From Mycobacterium sp. 050128 (GTDB lineage Bacteria; Actinomycetota; Actinomycetes; Mycobacteriales; Mycobacteriaceae), in assembly GCF_036409155.1 (NCBI RefSeq), contig NZ_JAZGLW010000003.1, positions 372,001-436,000 on the forward strand: DNA of 64,000 nt. The letters are read 5' to 3'. This document shows, one piece after another, positions 10,448-21,313 of this stretch. The translations under genes were made by a program, and so were the position numbers. The notes below the pieces were generated by a model that did not search any database, was not told where the DNA came from, and saw nothing but the letters and a program-made list of their open reading frames with translations. The first letter of the stretch is position 1; the number at the start of each line of letters is the position of its first letter.

Positions 10448-11112
10448 CAGCCGGGCGGAGGTTGCGCGGGCGCGGACTCGGGAGGCGGCGGAGCCGGGGC
10501 GGCTGACGGCGGAGCGGGCGAAGGAGGTGGCGGCTGGACCGGTTCGGGCGGAGGGGGCAGCGGAGGCGTCGGGCTGGGTGGCGGGGACGGTGAGGCCGAC
10601 GAGTTGCCCAGCGCCAACAGCATTTCCGCTGTCTTCCGCGAAAGCTGCCAGCCGCCCGCCAACGCGGCGAACTCCATCGGGAAGGTGAACGCGCCGTTGG
10701 GTCCCTTGGCGGTGTTGACGCTGACCGTGGCCACCACGTTCGCCGGATTCTTGTCCGACCACGCGATGTTGTTCGCCACGAACGTCATCGGCAGGTAGCC
10801 GTTGTCGCGCAGCGCGTTGATGAACTTGTCCAGCGTGGCCGCACTCTCCGGCGTCGCGCCTTCGACGAGGTTCACCTTGTTGGTGCCCGGGACGTTCGGA
10901 TCGACAAGCCGGTTCAGCACCTCGACCAGAGCTTCGGGCACCGGCAGCGGCGCGGTCGGGGGAGCCGCGACGATCAACGGACTCGACGTCGGCGCCGGCA
11001 CCGCCGAATTCGTCGACGGCAGCACCTTGGGTTCGCTGTGCGAGCATGCCGCGAGCCCGAAGGCCGCCACGGCGGTGGCGGCGCTCAACGCTACGGACAG
11101 ATGTTGGTGCAT
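10447..11112 (-). CDS. lppK: lipoprotein LppK, MTB12-like domain
   Basis: A 221-residue secreted lipoprotein. A signal peptide ends in the lipobox LAAC (20-23), so Cys23 would be lipidated. The central region (about 60-170; [21 protein letters not shown], then [27 protein letters not shown]) resembles the MTB12/CFP-2 low-molecular-weight antigen family. A Pro-rich tail (about 172-221) is longer than in the M. tuberculosis protein as I recall it. Role unknown; location outer face of the cytoplasmic membrane. It heads a two-gene unit with the DUF503 gene. Confidence 0.85.
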   Translation of the reverse strand: MHQHLSVALSAATAVAAFGLAACSHSEPKVLPSTNSAVPAPTSSPLIVAAPPTAPLPVPEALVEVLNRLVDPNVPGTNKVNLVEGATPESAATLDKFINALRDNGYLPMTFVANNIAWSDKNPANVVATVSVNTAKGPNGAFTFPMEFAALAGGWQLSRKTAEMLLALGNSSASPSPPPSPTPPLPPPPEPVQPPPPSPAPPSAAPAPPPPESAPAQPPPG

Positions 11113-11129
11113 CCCTTGAACCGGCCGGG

Positions 11130-11279
11130 CTATTCGGCGCCGTCTGATTCGAGGCCTGATTCTTGGAGGGCGGCGGTTGCCGCGATCTGGCCAACTGGTG
11201 CAATGGAAGTCACAGTTGGAAACATTGCGTTGATGACCGCGACCACGGCAAGGCCTGTGGTGAGGGGTTTTGCGGTCAA
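11130..11279 (-). pseudogene. short secreted-peptide ORF, possible MTB12-type remnant
   Basis: From a TTG at 11279 an in-frame 49-residue product runs to 11130. The TTG is preceded by GAAAGGA at good spacing. The peptide looks like a signal sequence ([26 protein letters not shown]) and ends soon after. The phrase VTSIAP and overall layout recall the signal region of MTB12/CFP-2 proteins, the family to which the next gene, lppK, also belongs. I infer either a truncated paralogue left by deletion or a genuine small exported peptide. The frame is open further upstream to 11411, without a good site. Confidence 0.4.
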
Positions 11280-11435
11280 GGGGTGTCCTTTCGGTGGTCC
11301 CAAATCGACGCCGAGGTTACCAGCGGGAGTAAAGACGCGACTTTTGATGGCTTTTGAGTTCACGCATGAACGGCCAATCGCCGGTAGCGTTGTAAGGATC
11401 CACCGCATCAATTCGGGGCGGGAAAGGAGCGCAAC

Positions 11436-13265
11436 ATGGGTGAGTCAGAGCGTTCTGAAGCATTCGGGATCAATCATGAAACCGGCATGTCCAGCAGCGA
11501 TGCTGCCGAGCTGGAACAGCTGCGCCGCGAGGCCGCGGTGCTGCGCGAGCAACTCGAGCAGGCCGCCGAATCGCCGCCCGGCACGCGCTCCGCGCGCGAT
11601 GTGCATCAACTCGAAGCGCGGATCGACTCGCTTGCGGCCCGCAATTCCAAATTAATGGAAACTCTTAAAGAGGCCCGGCAACAACTGCTGGCGCTGCGGG
11701 AGGAAGTCGATCGGCTGGGGCAGCCGCCGAGTGGTTACGGCGTTTTGCTCGGGACGCACGAGGACGAAACCGTCGACGTGTTCACCTCGGGTCGCAAGAT
11801 GCGATTGACGTGCTCGCCCAACATCGAGGTGTCCGCGCTGCGCAAGGGACAGACGGTCCGGCTCAACGAAGCCCTGACCGTCGTCGAGGCCGGGACGTTC
11901 GAATCCGTGGGTGAGATCTCGACTTTGCGTGAGGTGCTCAACGACGGGCATCGCGCTTTGGTCGTCGGCCACGCCGACGAGGAACGGATCGTGTGGCTCG
12001 CCGAGCCCCTGGTGGCAGAGGACTTGCCCGACGGCGTTCCCGACGCACTCAACGATGACACCAGGCCGCGCAAGTTGCGGCCTGGCGACTCTCTGCTGGT
12101 CGACACCAAGGCCGGCTACGCGTTCGAGCGCATCCCCAAGGCCGAGGTCGAGGACCTGGTGCTCGAAGAGGTGCCCGACGTCAGCTACCAGGACATCGGC
12201 GGTCTCACTCGCCAGATCGAGCAGATCCGCGACGCCGTGGAGCTGCCGTTCCTGCACAAGGAGCTCTACCGGGAGTACGCGCTGCGTCCGCCCAAGGGTG
12301 TGTTGCTCTACGGCCCGCCCGGGTGCGGTAAGACGCTGATCGCCAAGGCGGTCGCCAACTCGCTGGCCAAGAAGATGGCCGAGGTGCGCGGCGACGACGC
12401 CCGCGAGGCCAAGTCGTACTTCCTCAACATCAAGGGCCCCGAGCTGCTGAACAAGTTCGTCGGCGAGACCGAGCGGCACATCCGGTTGATCTTCCAGCGT
12501 GCCCGCGAGAAGGCGTCCGAGGGAACACCGGTGATCGTGTTCTTCGACGAGATGGACTCGATCTTCCGCACCCGCGGTACCGGCGTCTCCTCCGACGTCG
12601 AGACCACGGTGGTCCCACAGCTGCTGAGCGAGATCGACGGTGTGGAGGGTTTGGAGAACGTCATCGTGATCGGCGCCTCCAACCGCGAGGACATGATCGA
12701 TCCCGCGATCCTGCGGCCCGGACGTCTCGACGTGAAGATCAAGATCGAGCGGCCCGATGCCGAAGCGGCGCAAGACATCTTCTCGAAGTATCTGGTCGAG
12801 ACGCTGCCGGTGCACGCCGACGACATCGCCGAGTTCGACGGCGACCGGTCGGCCTGCATCCACGCGATGATCGAAAAGGTCGTCGAGCGGATGTACGCCG
12901 AGATCGACGACAACCGGTTCCTGGAGGTCACCTACGCCAACGGTGACAAGGAAGTCATGTACTTCAAGGACTTCAACTCCGGGGCGATGATCCAGAACGT
13001 CGTCGACCGCGCGAAGAAGAACGCGATCAAGTCGGTGCTCGAGACCGGCCAGCGGGGTCTGCGGATCCAGCATCTGCTCGACTCGATCGTCGACGAGTTC
13101 GCCGAGAACGAGGACCTGCCCAACACCACCAACCCCGATGACTGGGCGCGGATCTCGGGCAAGAAGGGCGAGCGGATCGTGTACATCCGCACCCTGGTCA
13201 CCGGCAAGTCGTCGAGCGCGTCGCGCGCCATCGACACCGAATCGAACCTCGGCCAGTACCTCTAG
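11436..13265 (+). CDS. mpa: proteasome-associated AAA+ ATPase Mpa (ARC)
   Basis: Mpa recognises pupylated proteins, unfolds them with ATP and feeds them into the 20S proteasome. The 609 residues equal the M. tuberculosis length I recall. Order of parts: N-terminal coiled coil that binds Pup (about 22-90, [17 protein letters not shown]), tandem OB domains (about 98-240), AAA module with Walker A GPPGCGKT (about 293-300) and Walker B FFDEMDS, and the C-terminal GQYL that docks into the proteasome alpha-ring. ATG 11436 is preceded by GGAAAGGAG. The frame ends at a hairpin shared with the convergent gene. Confidence 0.98.
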   Translation: MGESERSEAFGINHETGMSSSDAAELEQLRREAAVLREQLEQAAESPPGTRSARDVHQLEARIDSLAARNSKLMETLKEARQQLLALREEVDRLGQPPSGYGVLLGTHEDETVDVFTSGRKMRLTCSPNIEVSALRKGQTVRLNEALTVVEAGTFESVGEISTLREVLNDGHRALVVGHADEERIVWLAEPLVAEDLPDGVPDALNDDTRPRKLRPGDSLLVDTKAGYAFERIPKAEVEDLVLEEVPDVSYQDIGGLTRQIEQIRDAVELPFLHKELYREYALRPPKGVLLYGPPGCGKTLIAKAVANSLAKKMAEVRGDDAREAKSYFLNIKGPELLNKFVGETERHIRLIFQRAREKASEGTPVIVFFDEMDSIFRTRGTGVSSDVETTVVPQLLSEIDGVEGLENVIVIGASNREDMIDPAILRPGRLDVKIKIERPDAEAAQDIFSKYLVETLPVHADDIAEFDGDRSACIHAMIEKVVERMYAEIDDNRFLEVTYANGDKEVMYFKDFNSGAMIQNVVDRAKKNAIKSVLETGQRGLRIQHLLDSIVDEFAENEDLPNTTNPDDWARISGKKGERIVYIRTLVTGKSSSASRAIDTESNLGQYL

Positions 13266-13279
13266 GGATCCAATCCCTA
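13263..13279. terminator. hairpin starting at the mpa stop codon
   Basis: TAGGGAT (13263-13269) and ATCCCTA (13273-13279) form a perfect 7-base stem with a 3-base loop. The TAG is the mpa stop; the convergent Rv2114-like gene ends at 13286. Probably a bidirectional terminator. Confidence 0.5.
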
Positions 13280-13285
13280 AGCGGC

Positions 13286-13891
13286 TCAGTCGAATTCGAA
13301 CGAGTAGCTGTTCGTCAGGTCGTCCTGCGTCACGCGGGCGGGGCGGCTTGTCGTGTCGACCCGCAACGTCTCGTCGAGCACGCGCGGCTGATAGCTCCAG
13401 CCCGGCGGCAGTGTGAGCCGCTCGGCCAGCCCGGCCAGGTCGGCCCGCGACAGGTTGGGGTCGGCCACCTGGCTCCAGGTCTGCATGACCCAGCGCTTGC
13501 CGTCGGGATCGACCAGCTCGTAAATCTCTTCGCCGGCGTTGAAGACGAAGACCGTGTTGCGGGTCACTTCGTTGACGGTGTAGGGCGCGGGGTTCATCGA
13601 CGACAGCGCGACGGTGGCCTGCTTGATCATCTCGATGCCGCCGAACGTCATCCGCTCCTGCGGACCGTCGGCCTGCTTTTCGATCGTGTTCATCAGCCAG
13701 TAGCGCGGGCCGTTGAGCAAGGCCGCGGCGGCGCCGTGTTCGGCCGCGATGGCCTGCGGGTCGAGCTTGGACCACAACTCGGCCGGACAGTCGTTGAGTC
13801 CGAAGCTGTTGTAGACGGTGGCTTGTGGGCCGGCCTCGCCCACCTCGACGAGAAGTACTTCGCCATAACGCTTCCCGGACAGGTCGGTCAC
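13286..13891 (-). CDS. conserved hypothetical protein (Rv2114-like)
   Basis: A soluble 201-residue protein with no signal peptide or membrane segment. Sequence landmarks are GKRYGEVLLVEVGE at the N-terminus, NGPRYWLMNTIEK in the middle and WVMQTWSQVADPNLSRADL later; these match the Rv2114 neighbour of mpa in M. tuberculosis as I recall it. No catalytic motif is recognisable. It is preceded by the Rv2113-like membrane protein gene four bases upstream on the same strand, so both are co-transcribed between mpa and dop. Constant linkage to the Pup-proteasome genes suggests, without proving, a related job. Confidence 0.7.
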   Translation of the reverse strand: MTDLSGKRYGEVLLVEVGEAGPQATVYNSFGLNDCPAELWSKLDPQAIAAEHGAAAALLNGPRYWLMNTIEKQADGPQERMTFGGIEMIKQATVALSSMNPAPYTVNEVTRNTVFVFNAGEEIYELVDPDGKRWVMQTWSQVADPNLSRADLAGLAERLTLPPGWSYQPRVLDETLRVDTTSRPARVTQDDLTNSYSFEFD

Positions 13892-13895
13892 GTGC

Positions 13896-15077
13896 TTACT
13901 CGCTTTCTGTCGATGTGTCAGATTCGTCGGCGACGTTGCCCAGATAGCGGTTTCGAGCGGCCAGGGCGGTATGCAGGTCGTCGATCAGTGGGTCGAGGAA
14001 CATCCCCCGATATTCGTCGTCGTCGACCGCTCGGGCGCTGATGTACATGAACGTCAGCGCGCCCAGGAACAGGCACATGTGGATCAGCGAGTCGGGGGCG
14101 GGGAACGTGAAGCCGAACACCGTCGAGGTGGTGGCGGTGTTGTGCGCCCATTCTTTGAGCAACGGCGGCGTCAGGATGATCAGCCCGAGGATGAGATACA
14201 TCGTGGCACCGACGGCGGCCACCACCAGGATCTCGATGAGCTGCGAGGTCGCCAGCAGGAACACCACATTCAGGCGTTCGGCGCGCTTCAGCGGTGAGCC
14301 GGCCGAGGGATCATGCATCGTGGCGAAAGGCGTGCCGGCGAGGTAGTCGCTGCCTTCGGGCAATGACGCCGTCGACTTCAGCAGCGGCCGCACCCGTTCC
14401 ACGGTCTTGGAGACGACGAATGTCCCCGCAATGCCGAGCAGAAAGAAGATGGCCAGCGAGAGCCGTTCGCCGTTGATGTTCGCGGCCATCAGCCAGACGT
14501 AGGTGTTGAAGAACACCAACGCGGTCAGCAGCACGATCGGCAGCGCCCGGACCGCCAGCGTGCCGACCGTGGACAAATGCTCCAGCGTCATGCGCACCGC
14601 CCAGGCGAGCACCGACCCGACGCCAGAGCCGGTCAGCAGCAGCACCAGCAGCAGGATGACGCCATCGCGGGTCAGTTGGACGGGGCCGGATTCGATGAGC
14701 CCGCACGAGACCGCGACGGCCAACGCCGCCGTCGCGACGGTGGTGCGGCTGCGCCCGCTCGATATCCGGGATACCAGCCACCCGAGCAGGGCGGCCAGCG
14801 GGAGAGCGATGGCGAGCAGCGCGAGGATCACCCATTGGTGGGTCGTCGGCGTTCCGTTGATGAAGACCTCGTTGCCGTCGCTGACGAGATAGACGCCGAG
14901 TAGGCAGGCTTCCACGGCCGCCCAGGCGGCCAGCATCGGAGCGCACCGCGGCCAGAGCCGTCGCCATCGGCCTCGCGTGGTGAGCACCGACGGCAAACCG
15001 CGCTCCAGGAACCACCTTTCAGCCGCGGCCGTCGCTGCCTTCTGGCTGTTCGGCGTGCGGCGTGCAGTTACGTCCAC
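13896..15077 (-). CDS. multi-pass membrane protein (Rv2113-like)
   Basis: A 393-residue protein with about eight hydrophobic segments, for example LAAWAAVEACLLGVYLV, WVILALLAIALPLAALLGWL, GVILLLVLLLTGSGVGSVLA, IVLLTALVFFNTYVWLM and LIEILVVAAVGATMYLILGL, and a soluble acidic C-terminus ending DESDTSTESE. No enzymatic motif is recognised. It is transcribed with the following Rv2114-like gene, away from dop. The same pair lies between mpa and dop in M. tuberculosis. Function unknown. Confidence 0.75.
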   Translation of the reverse strand: MDVTARRTPNSQKAATAAAERWFLERGLPSVLTTRGRWRRLWPRCAPMLAAWAAVEACLLGVYLVSDGNEVFINGTPTTHQWVILALLAIALPLAALLGWLVSRISSGRSRTTVATAALAVAVSCGLIESGPVQLTRDGVILLLVLLLTGSGVGSVLAWAVRMTLEHLSTVGTLAVRALPIVLLTALVFFNTYVWLMAANINGERLSLAIFFLLGIAGTFVVSKTVERVRPLLKSTASLPEGSDYLAGTPFATMHDPSAGSPLKRAERLNVVFLLATSQLIEILVVAAVGATMYLILGLIILTPPLLKEWAHNTATTSTVFGFTFPAPDSLIHMCLFLGALTFMYISARAVDDDEYRGMFLDPLIDDLHTALAARNRYLGNVADESDTSTESE

Positions 15078-15249
15078 ACCGGCACACCCTAGTGGCGCAG
15101 CAATCCGTGTGCCTGCCGTTTCGCGCAGGTCAGTATTTGTTCAGGAGAACGCCCGGCGATTGGCGCGAATCACCTTTAACCAAGGGGTGTTTCGACGGTG
15201 GGCAGCTCCCCGGCGCGGGGCACCACGTCGGCGGGCCTACGCTTAACGC

Positions 15250-16758
15250 ATGCAACGGATTATCGGGACGGAGGTCGAGTACGGTATTTCGTCGCCGACC
15301 GACCCGACCGCCAACCCGATCCTTACTTCGACTCAGGCGGTGTTGGCCTACGCGGCCGCCGCCGGCATTCAGCGCGCCAAGCGCACCCGCTGGGACTACG
15401 AGGTGGAGTCGCCGCTGCGCGACGCCCGCGGTTTCGACCTGAGCCGCTCGGCCGGCCCGCCGCCGGTGGTCGACGCCGACGAGGTCGGCGCGGCCAACAT
15501 GATCCTGACCAACGGGGCGCGGCTCTACGTCGACCACGCACACCCCGAGTACTCCGCACCCGAGTGCACCGACCCACTGGACGCGGTGATCTGGGACAAG
15601 GCCGGTGAGCGGGTGATGGAGGCCGCCGCGCGCCACGTCGCCAGTGTGCCCGGAGCCGCCAAGCTGCAGCTCTACAAGAACAACGTCGACGGCAAGGGCG
15701 CCTCGTACGGATCGCATGAGAACTACCTGATGAGCCGGCAGACGCCGTTCTCGGCCATCATCGCCGGTCTGACGCCGTTTTTCGTGTCCCGGCAGGTGGT
15801 CACCGGCTCCGGGCGGGTCGGCATCGGCCCCTCGGGCGACGAGCCCGGCTTCCAGCTGTCCCAGCGCTCCGATTACATCGAGGTCGAGGTCGGGCTGGAG
15901 ACCACGCTCAAGCGCGGCATCATCAACACCCGCGACGAGCCGCACGCCGACGCCGACCGGTATCGCCGGCTGCACGTGATCATCGGCGACGCCAACCTCG
16001 CCGAGACGTCGACCTACCTGAAGCTGGGCACCACGGCGCTGGTGCTCGACCTGATCGAAGAGGGCCCGCAGCACGGCATCGACCTGAGCGATCTCGCGTT
16101 GGCCCGGCCGGTGCATGCGGTCCACGCGATCAGCCGCGATCCTTCGCTGCGCGTCGCGGTGGCCATGGCCGACGGTCGGGAACTGACAGCGCTTGCGCTG
16201 CAACGGATCTACCTCGATCGGGTGGCCAAACTGGTCGACGGCCGCGACCCCGACGCGCGGGCAGCACACGTTGTCGAGACCTGGGCGCACGTGCTGGACC
16301 TGCTCGAGCGCGACCCGATGGAGTGCGCGGAGCTGCTGGACTGGCCCGCCAAGCTGCGACTGCTCGAGGGGTTCCGGCAGCGTGAGAACCTGAGCTGGTC
16401 GGCGCCCCGGCTGCACCTGGTGGACCTGCAGTATTCCGATGTCCGGCTGGACAAGGGACTGTACAACCGGCTGGTCGCGCGCGGTTCGATGAAGCGTCTG
16501 GTCAGCGAACACCAGGTGCTCGAGGCGGTGGACAACCCACCGACCGACACCCGCGCGTACTTCCGTGGCGAATGCCTGCGCCGATTCGGCGCCGATATCG
16601 CCGCAGCCAGTTGGGACTCGGTGATTTTCGATCTCGGTGGCGATTCGCTGGTGCGCATCCCGACGCTGGAGCCCCTACGGGGCAGCAAAGCGCACGTCGG
16701 AGCCCTGCTGGACTCCGTGGACAGTGCCGTCGAACTGGTGGAACAACTGACGAGCTGA
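15250..16758 (+). CDS. dop: deamidase/depupylase of Pup
   Basis: Dop converts the C-terminal Gln of Pup to Glu so it can be ligated, and also removes Pup from substrates. The 502-residue protein has the carboxylate-amine ligase-like fold shared with PafA: it opens [14 protein letters not shown] (metal/ATP-binding Glu in TEVEYG), contains [19 protein letters not shown] with the catalytic Asp, [18 protein letters not shown] and [19 protein letters not shown]. The stretch of about 30 residues near 40-80 ([19 protein letters not shown]) is the Dop-specific loop absent in PafA. It lies 102 bases upstream of pup, same strand. Confidence 0.97.
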   Translation: MQRIIGTEVEYGISSPTDPTANPILTSTQAVLAYAAAAGIQRAKRTRWDYEVESPLRDARGFDLSRSAGPPPVVDADEVGAANMILTNGARLYVDHAHPEYSAPECTDPLDAVIWDKAGERVMEAAARHVASVPGAAKLQLYKNNVDGKGASYGSHENYLMSRQTPFSAIIAGLTPFFVSRQVVTGSGRVGIGPSGDEPGFQLSQRSDYIEVEVGLETTLKRGIINTRDEPHADADRYRRLHVIIGDANLAETSTYLKLGTTALVLDLIEEGPQHGIDLSDLALARPVHAVHAISRDPSLRVAVAMADGRELTALALQRIYLDRVAKLVDGRDPDARAAHVVETWAHVLDLLERDPMECAELLDWPAKLRLLEGFRQRENLSWSAPRLHLVDLQYSDVRLDKGLYNRLVARGSMKRLVSEHQVLEAVDNPPTDTRAYFRGECLRRFGADIAAASWDSVIFDLGGDSLVRIPTLEPLRGSKAHVGALLDSVDSAVELVEQLTS

Positions 16759-16860
16759 GGCTTGTTAACCAAAGAACCTCGGCTTTGACCGGTAGGGTAG
16801 AGATACCAACGGGCAGCTTAAGCGGCCAGTAAGCAAGCTCAGACATAGCAGGAGGCGGCG

Positions 16861-17055
16861 ATGGCGCAGGAGCAAACCAAACGTGGCGGTGGCGGTGGCG
16901 ACGAAGATGACGTCGCTGGCACCACGGCTGCGGGCCAAGAGCGTCGCGAAAAACTGACCGAGGAAACCGACGACCTGCTCGACGAGATCGACGACGTCCT
17001 GGAGGAAAACGCCGAGGACTTCGTCCGTGCGTATGTCCAAAAGGGCGGACAGTGA
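16861..17055 (+). CDS. pup: prokaryotic ubiquitin-like protein Pup
   Basis: Pup is the 64-residue, intrinsically disordered tag that is ligated to lysines of target proteins. The C-terminus is GGQ, the form that needs Dop deamidation before PafA can use it. The Mpa-binding helix lies around residues 28-52 ([20 protein letters not shown]). The N-terminal glycine and acidic residues fit the flexible threading region. A strong AGGAGG site sits seven bases before the ATG. Its stop overlaps the prcB GTG (GTGA), so tag and protease subunits are co-translated. Confidence 0.98.
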   Translation: MAQEQTKRGGGGGDEDDVAGTTAAGQERREKLTEETDDLLDEIDDVLEENAEDFVRAYVQKGGQ

Positions 17056-17930
17056 CCTGGCCTTTCCCCGATCGCCTGTCCACTAACTCGGCACTACCCG
17101 GATTTTCTGCTGTAAATGCGTCCTCATTCGCGGACTTGTTGCGCCGTCAGGCGCCGGAGTTGCTCCCGGCCGTCCTGGGTGGCAGCGGCGGTCAATCTGG
17201 GCGTGACGTCGGCCTGCCGCACGGCACCACGATCGTCGCCCTGAAATACCCCGGCGGTGTCCTGATCGCCGGTGACCGACGCTCCACGCAGGGCAACATG
17301 ATCGCGGGCCGGGACGTCAAGAAGGTCTACATCACCGACGACTACACCGCGACCGGCATTGCCGGCACCGCCGCGATCGCCGTCGAATTCGCCCGCCTGT
17401 ACGCGGTCGAGCTCGAGCACTACGAGAAGCTGGAAGGCGTCCCGCTGACGTTCGCCGGCAAGGTCAACCGGCTCGCGATCATGGTGCGCGGCAACCTGGC
17501 CGCCGCGATGCAGGGGCTGGTCGCGCTGCCGCTGCTGGCGGGATACGACATCCACGCGGCCGACCCGGAAAGCGCCGGGCGCATCGTCTCGTTCGACGCC
17601 GCGGGCGGCTGGAACATCGAGGAAGAGGGCTACCAGTCGGTGGGGTCGGGGTCGATCTTCGCCAAGTCATCGATCAAGAAGCTGTATGCCCAAGTTAGCG
17701 ACGGCGACTCCGCGCTGCGGGTAGCCGTGGAGTCGCTGTACGACGCCGCCGATGACGATTCCGCCACCGGCGGACCGGATCTGGTGCGCGGCATCTTCCC
17801 CACGGCCGTCACCATCGGCGCCGAAGGGGCCGCCGACGTGCCCGAGAGCCGCATCGCCGAATTGGCCCGCGAGGTCATCGAAAGTCGCTCGCGCGCCGAC
17901 ACTTTCGGCCCGGATGGCGGTGAGAAGTGA
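17052..17930 (+). CDS. prcB: 20S proteasome beta subunit
   Basis: PrcB carries the proteolytic sites of the 20S core. The precursor is 292 residues; a propeptide of 58 residues is cut before Thr59 in [13 protein letters not shown], exposing the catalytic threonine. Other active-site elements are Asp and Lys equivalents in GDRRSTQGN and [13 protein letters not shown]. The NTN-hydrolase fold motif [11 protein letters not shown] and GSGSIFAKS follow. The GTG start overlaps the pup stop, and the gene's own stop overlaps the prcA GTG. It assembles as two inner heptameric rings. Confidence 0.97.
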   Translation: MTWPFPDRLSTNSALPGFSAVNASSFADLLRRQAPELLPAVLGGSGGQSGRDVGLPHGTTIVALKYPGGVLIAGDRRSTQGNMIAGRDVKKVYITDDYTATGIAGTAAIAVEFARLYAVELEHYEKLEGVPLTFAGKVNRLAIMVRGNLAAAMQGLVALPLLAGYDIHAADPESAGRIVSFDAAGGWNIEEEGYQSVGSGSIFAKSSIKKLYAQVSDGDSALRVAVESLYDAADDDSATGGPDLVRGIFPTAVTIGAEGAADVPESRIAELAREVIESRSRADTFGPDGGEK

Positions 17931-18682
17931 GCTTCCCGTACTTCATCTCGCCTGAGCAGGCGATGCGTGAGCGCAGCGAGCTCGCGCGCAAGGGCATCGC
18001 CCGGGGCCGCAGCGTGGTGGCGCTGGCCTACGCCGGCGGTGTGCTGTTCGTCGCGGAGAACCCGTCGCGGTCCCTGCAGAAGATCAGCGAGCTCTATGAC
18101 CGCGTCGGCTTTGCCGCCGCGGGCAAGTTCAACGAGTTCGACAACCTGCGGCGCGGCGGCATCCAGTTCGCCGACACCCGCGGCTACGCCTACGACCGCC
18201 GCGACGTCACGGGTCGGCAGCTGGCCAATGTCTACGCGCAAACCCTCGGCACCATCTTCACCGAGCAGGCCAAGCCGTATGAGGTCGAGTTGTGCGTCGC
18301 CGAGGTCGCGCACTATGGCGAGACCAAACCGCCTGAGATGTACCGGATCACCTACGACGGGTCCATCGCCGACGAGCCACACTTCGTGGTGATGGGGGGC
18401 ACCACCGAGCCGATCACCACCGCGCTCAAGGAGTCGTACGCGGAAAACGCCGACCTGCGCGGCGCTTTGGGAATTGCCGTCGACGCGCTGCGAGCCGGGA
18501 GCACCAACGGCGGTGACGAACACAGTCTGGACGTGACCAACCTCGAGGTCGCCATCCTGGACGCGAGCCGGCCGCGGCGCGCGTTCCGGCGCATCGGCCG
18601 ATCCACGCTGGAAAGCTTCCTGCAGCATTCGAAGCATTCGAAATCCGAGGACGATGCCCCGGATTCTGACGACGAGTCTTAG
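17927..18682 (+). CDS. prcA: 20S proteasome alpha subunit
   Basis: PrcA forms the outer rings and the gate of the 20S proteasome and binds the C-terminal tail of Mpa. The 251-residue product shows [20 protein letters not shown], which is the N-terminal gating segment and helix H0, followed by the NTN-fold core ([21 protein letters not shown]). The acidic, serine-rich tail ([14 protein letters not shown]) is typical. The GTG start overlaps prcB. Unlike the M. tuberculosis layout I recall, pafA follows just 54 bases downstream. Confidence 0.97.
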   Translation: MSFPYFISPEQAMRERSELARKGIARGRSVVALAYAGGVLFVAENPSRSLQKISELYDRVGFAAAGKFNEFDNLRRGGIQFADTRGYAYDRRDVTGRQLANVYAQTLGTIFTEQAKPYEVELCVAEVAHYGETKPPEMYRITYDGSIADEPHFVVMGGTTEPITTALKESYAENADLRGALGIAVDALRAGSTNGGDEHSLDVTNLEVAILDASRPRRAFRRIGRSTLESFLQHSKHSKSEDDAPDSDDES

Positions 18683-18736
18683 CCCGTGGGCGCGGCTGCT
18701 GACCGTCGCGCTCACACAACCAGTACCCTCGATGAT

Positions 18737-20095
18737 GTGCAGCGACGAATCATGGGCATCGAGACCGAGTTCGGTGTCACCTGCACGTTCCACGGCCATC
18801 GCCGCCTGTCCCCGGACGAGGTAGCGCGCTACCTTTTCCGCCGGGTGGTGTCATGGGGTCGCAGCTCCAACGTGTTCTTGCGTAACGGCGCTCGGCTGTA
18901 CCTCGATGTGGGCAGCCACCCCGAGTACGCCACCGCCGAGTGCGACAGCCTGGTGCAGCTGGTCACCCACGACCGGGCCGGGGAATGGGTGCTGGAAGAC
19001 CTACTCGTAGACGCCGAGCAGCGGCTTGCCGACGAAGGCATCGGCGGCGACATCTACCTGTTCAAGAACAACACCGACTCGGCGGGCAACTCCTACGGGT
19101 GCCACGAGAATTACCTGATCGTGCGGGCCGGTGAGTTCTCCCGGATCTCCGACGTGCTGCTGCCCTTCCTGGTCACCCGCCAGCTGATCTGCGGGGCCGG
19201 CAAGGTGCTGCAGACCCCCAAGGCCGCGACGTTCTGCCTGTCGCAGCGCGCCGAGCACATCTGGGAAGGCGTTTCGTCGGCCACCACCCGCAGCCGCCCG
19301 ATCATCAACACCCGCGACGAGCCGCACGCCGACGCCGAGAAGTACCGGCGCCTACACGTCATCGTCGGCGACTCCAACATGTGCGAGACCAGCACCATGC
19401 TCAAGGTGGGCACCGCCGCGCTGGTGCTGGAGATGATCGAATCCGGCGTGCCGTTCCGAGACTTCTCGCTGGACAATCCGATCCGTGCCATCCGCGAGGT
19501 CAGCCACGACATCACCGGCCGCCGTCCGGTGCGGCTGGCCGGCGGGCGTCAGGCCAGTGCGCTGGACATCCAACGCGAGTACTACACCCGCGCCGTCGAG
19601 CACCTGCAGACCCGCGAGCCCAACGCGCAGATCGAGCAGGTCGTCGACCTGTGGGGTCGCCAGCTCGACGCCGTCGAGAGCCAGGACTTCGCCAAGGTGG
19701 ACACCGAGATCGATTGGGTGATCAAGCGCAAGCTGTTCCAGCGCTACCAGGACCGCTACAACATGGAGCTGTCCGACCCCAAGATCGCCCAGCTGGACCT
19801 GGCGTATCACGACATCAAGCGCGGTCGCGGCGTGTTCGATCTGCTGCAGCGCAAGGGATTGGCGACGCGCGTCACCACCGACGAGGACATCGCCGAGGCC
19901 GTCGACAACCCGCCGCAGACCACCCGCGCCCGGCTGCGCGGCGAGTTCATCAGCGCCGCCCAGGCGGCCGGTCGCGACTTCACCGTCGACTGGGTACACC
20001 TCAAGCTCAACGACCAGGCCCAGCGCACCGTGTTGTGCAAGGACCCATTCCGGGCCGTCGACGAGCGGGTGAAGCGGCTCATCGCCAGCATGTAG
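18737..20095 (+). CDS. pafA: Pup--protein ligase
   Basis: PafA uses ATP to phosphorylate the C-terminal Glu of Pup and joins it to substrate lysines. GTG 18737 gives [16 protein letters not shown] and 452 residues, the family length; the open frame extends 17 residues upstream without support. Key residues: Glu9 (metal/ATP), Asp57 in [17 protein letters not shown] (catalytic base by family knowledge), [17 protein letters not shown] and [19 protein letters not shown]. The protein is a paralogue of Dop. It probably shares a transcript with prcA; a 219-base gap then separates it from pafB. Confidence 0.97.
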   Translation: MQRRIMGIETEFGVTCTFHGHRRLSPDEVARYLFRRVVSWGRSSNVFLRNGARLYLDVGSHPEYATAECDSLVQLVTHDRAGEWVLEDLLVDAEQRLADEGIGGDIYLFKNNTDSAGNSYGCHENYLIVRAGEFSRISDVLLPFLVTRQLICGAGKVLQTPKAATFCLSQRAEHIWEGVSSATTRSRPIINTRDEPHADAEKYRRLHVIVGDSNMCETSTMLKVGTAALVLEMIESGVPFRDFSLDNPIRAIREVSHDITGRRPVRLAGGRQASALDIQREYYTRAVEHLQTREPNAQIEQVVDLWGRQLDAVESQDFAKVDTEIDWVIKRKLFQRYQDRYNMELSDPKIAQLDLAYHDIKRGRGVFDLLQRKGLATRVTTDEDIAEAVDNPPQTTRARLRGEFISAAQAAGRDFTVDWVHLKLNDQAQRTVLCKDPFRAVDERVKRLIASM

Positions 20096-20314
20096 CGGCT
20101 GCCTGCCCGTCATCAGTGACACCCGCACCCGCGCCCGTCACACCAGTCACATTGGCACCCCCGTGGGTTGGCCTAGTCGAAGTGCAAACGCGATATCGCA
20201 TGCGCTATCACATTTCAGAACCACCTGTGCCTTCCGAAATTGAAACGCGTGTGGCCAGTGTGGCGATGGCGAGTCGGTGCGCGCGCCGGGAGCGGGCCAT
20301 CTAACCTTGAGCAA

Positions 20315-21313
20315 ATGGCGACCTCGAAAGTCGAACGGCTGGTCAATCTCGTCATCGCCTTGCTGTCCACTCGCGGCTACATCACCGCCGAAAAGATTCG
20401 GTCCAGTGTGGCGGGCTATTCGGAAAGCCCCAGCCTCGAGGCGTTTTCCCGGATGTTCGAACGCGACAAGAACGAACTGCGCGACCTCGGCATCCCACTT
20501 GAGGTCGGTCGGGTGTCGGCGCTGGACCCCAGCGAGGGGTACCGCATCAACCGTGATGCCTACTCGCTGCCGCCGGTCGAGCTGACCGCCGACGAGGCGG
20601 CCGCGGTCGCCGTCGCCACCCAGCTGTGGGAGTCACCGGAATTGATCACCGCGACCCAGGGCGCCCTGCTCAAGCTGCGCGCCGCCGGTGTCGACGTCGA
20701 CCCCGAGGCGCCGGTGGCCATCGCCTCACCGGAGGGTGTGCCGGGACTGCGCGGCTCCGAGGATGTGCTCGGAATCCTGTTGTCCGCCATCGATTCCCGT
20801 CAGGCCGTGCAGTTTCCGCATCGGCCATCGCGTGCCGAGCCCTACACGATGCGCACGGTCGAGCCGTGGGGCGTGGTCACCGAGAAGGGCCGCTGGTATC
20901 TGGTCGGCCACGACCGTGACCGCGACGCCACCCGCACCTTCCGCCTCTCCCGCATCGGCACCGACGTCGAGCCGATCGGCCCGGCCGGCGCCGTCACCGT
21001 CCCCGACGGCGTCGACCTGCGCAAGATCGTCGCGCAGACGGTCACGGACGTTTCAGGGACACCGACCGGCGCGCAGGCCCTGGTGTGGGTCGCCGACGGG
21101 CGGGCCACCGCATTGCGTCGCGCCGGACGGTCCACCGGTATCCGGCAACTAGCTGGCCGTGACGGCGAGGTGATCGAGCTCGAGATCAGCTCGAGCGACC
21201 GGCTGGCCCGCGAAATCGCCGGATACGGCGTCGACGCCGTCGTACTCGAGCCGCAATCACTGCGCGACGACGTGCTGGCCCGGTTGCGCGCCCAAGCGGA
21301 GACACCGGCATGA
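20315..21313 (+). CDS. pafB: WYL-domain transcriptional regulator PafB
   Basis: PafB and PafC act together as the activator of the LexA/RecA-independent DNA-damage response in mycobacteria. ATG 20315 gives 332 residues beginning MATSKVERLVNLVIALLSTRG, the winged helix-turn-helix. A WYL domain follows, with RAEPYTMRTVEPWGVVTEKG and WYLVGHDRDRDATRTFRLSRI (about 190-235), then the WCX extension. The stop overlaps the pafC ATG. In the 219-base gap upstream, a perfect 10-base palindrome GCGATATCGC lies at 20190-20199; its meaning is unknown. Confidence 0.95.
   Translation: MATSKVERLVNLVIALLSTRGYITAEKIRSSVAGYSESPSLEAFSRMFERDKNELRDLGIPLEVGRVSALDPSEGYRINRDAYSLPPVELTADEAAAVAVATQLWESPELITATQGALLKLRAAGVDVDPEAPVAIASPEGVPGLRGSEDVLGILLSAIDSRQAVQFPHRPSRAEPYTMRTVEPWGVVTEKGRWYLVGHDRDRDATRTFRLSRIGTDVEPIGPAGAVTVPDGVDLRKIVAQTVTDVSGTPTGAQALVWVADGRATALRRAGRSTGIRQLAGRDGEVIELEISSSDRLAREIAGYGVDAVVLEPQSLRDDVLARLRAQAETPA

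Noticed and set aside
11652..13775. Long minus-strand frame antisense to mpa
   Set aside because: Mpa is unmistakable on the plus strand; the antisense product lacks any domain.
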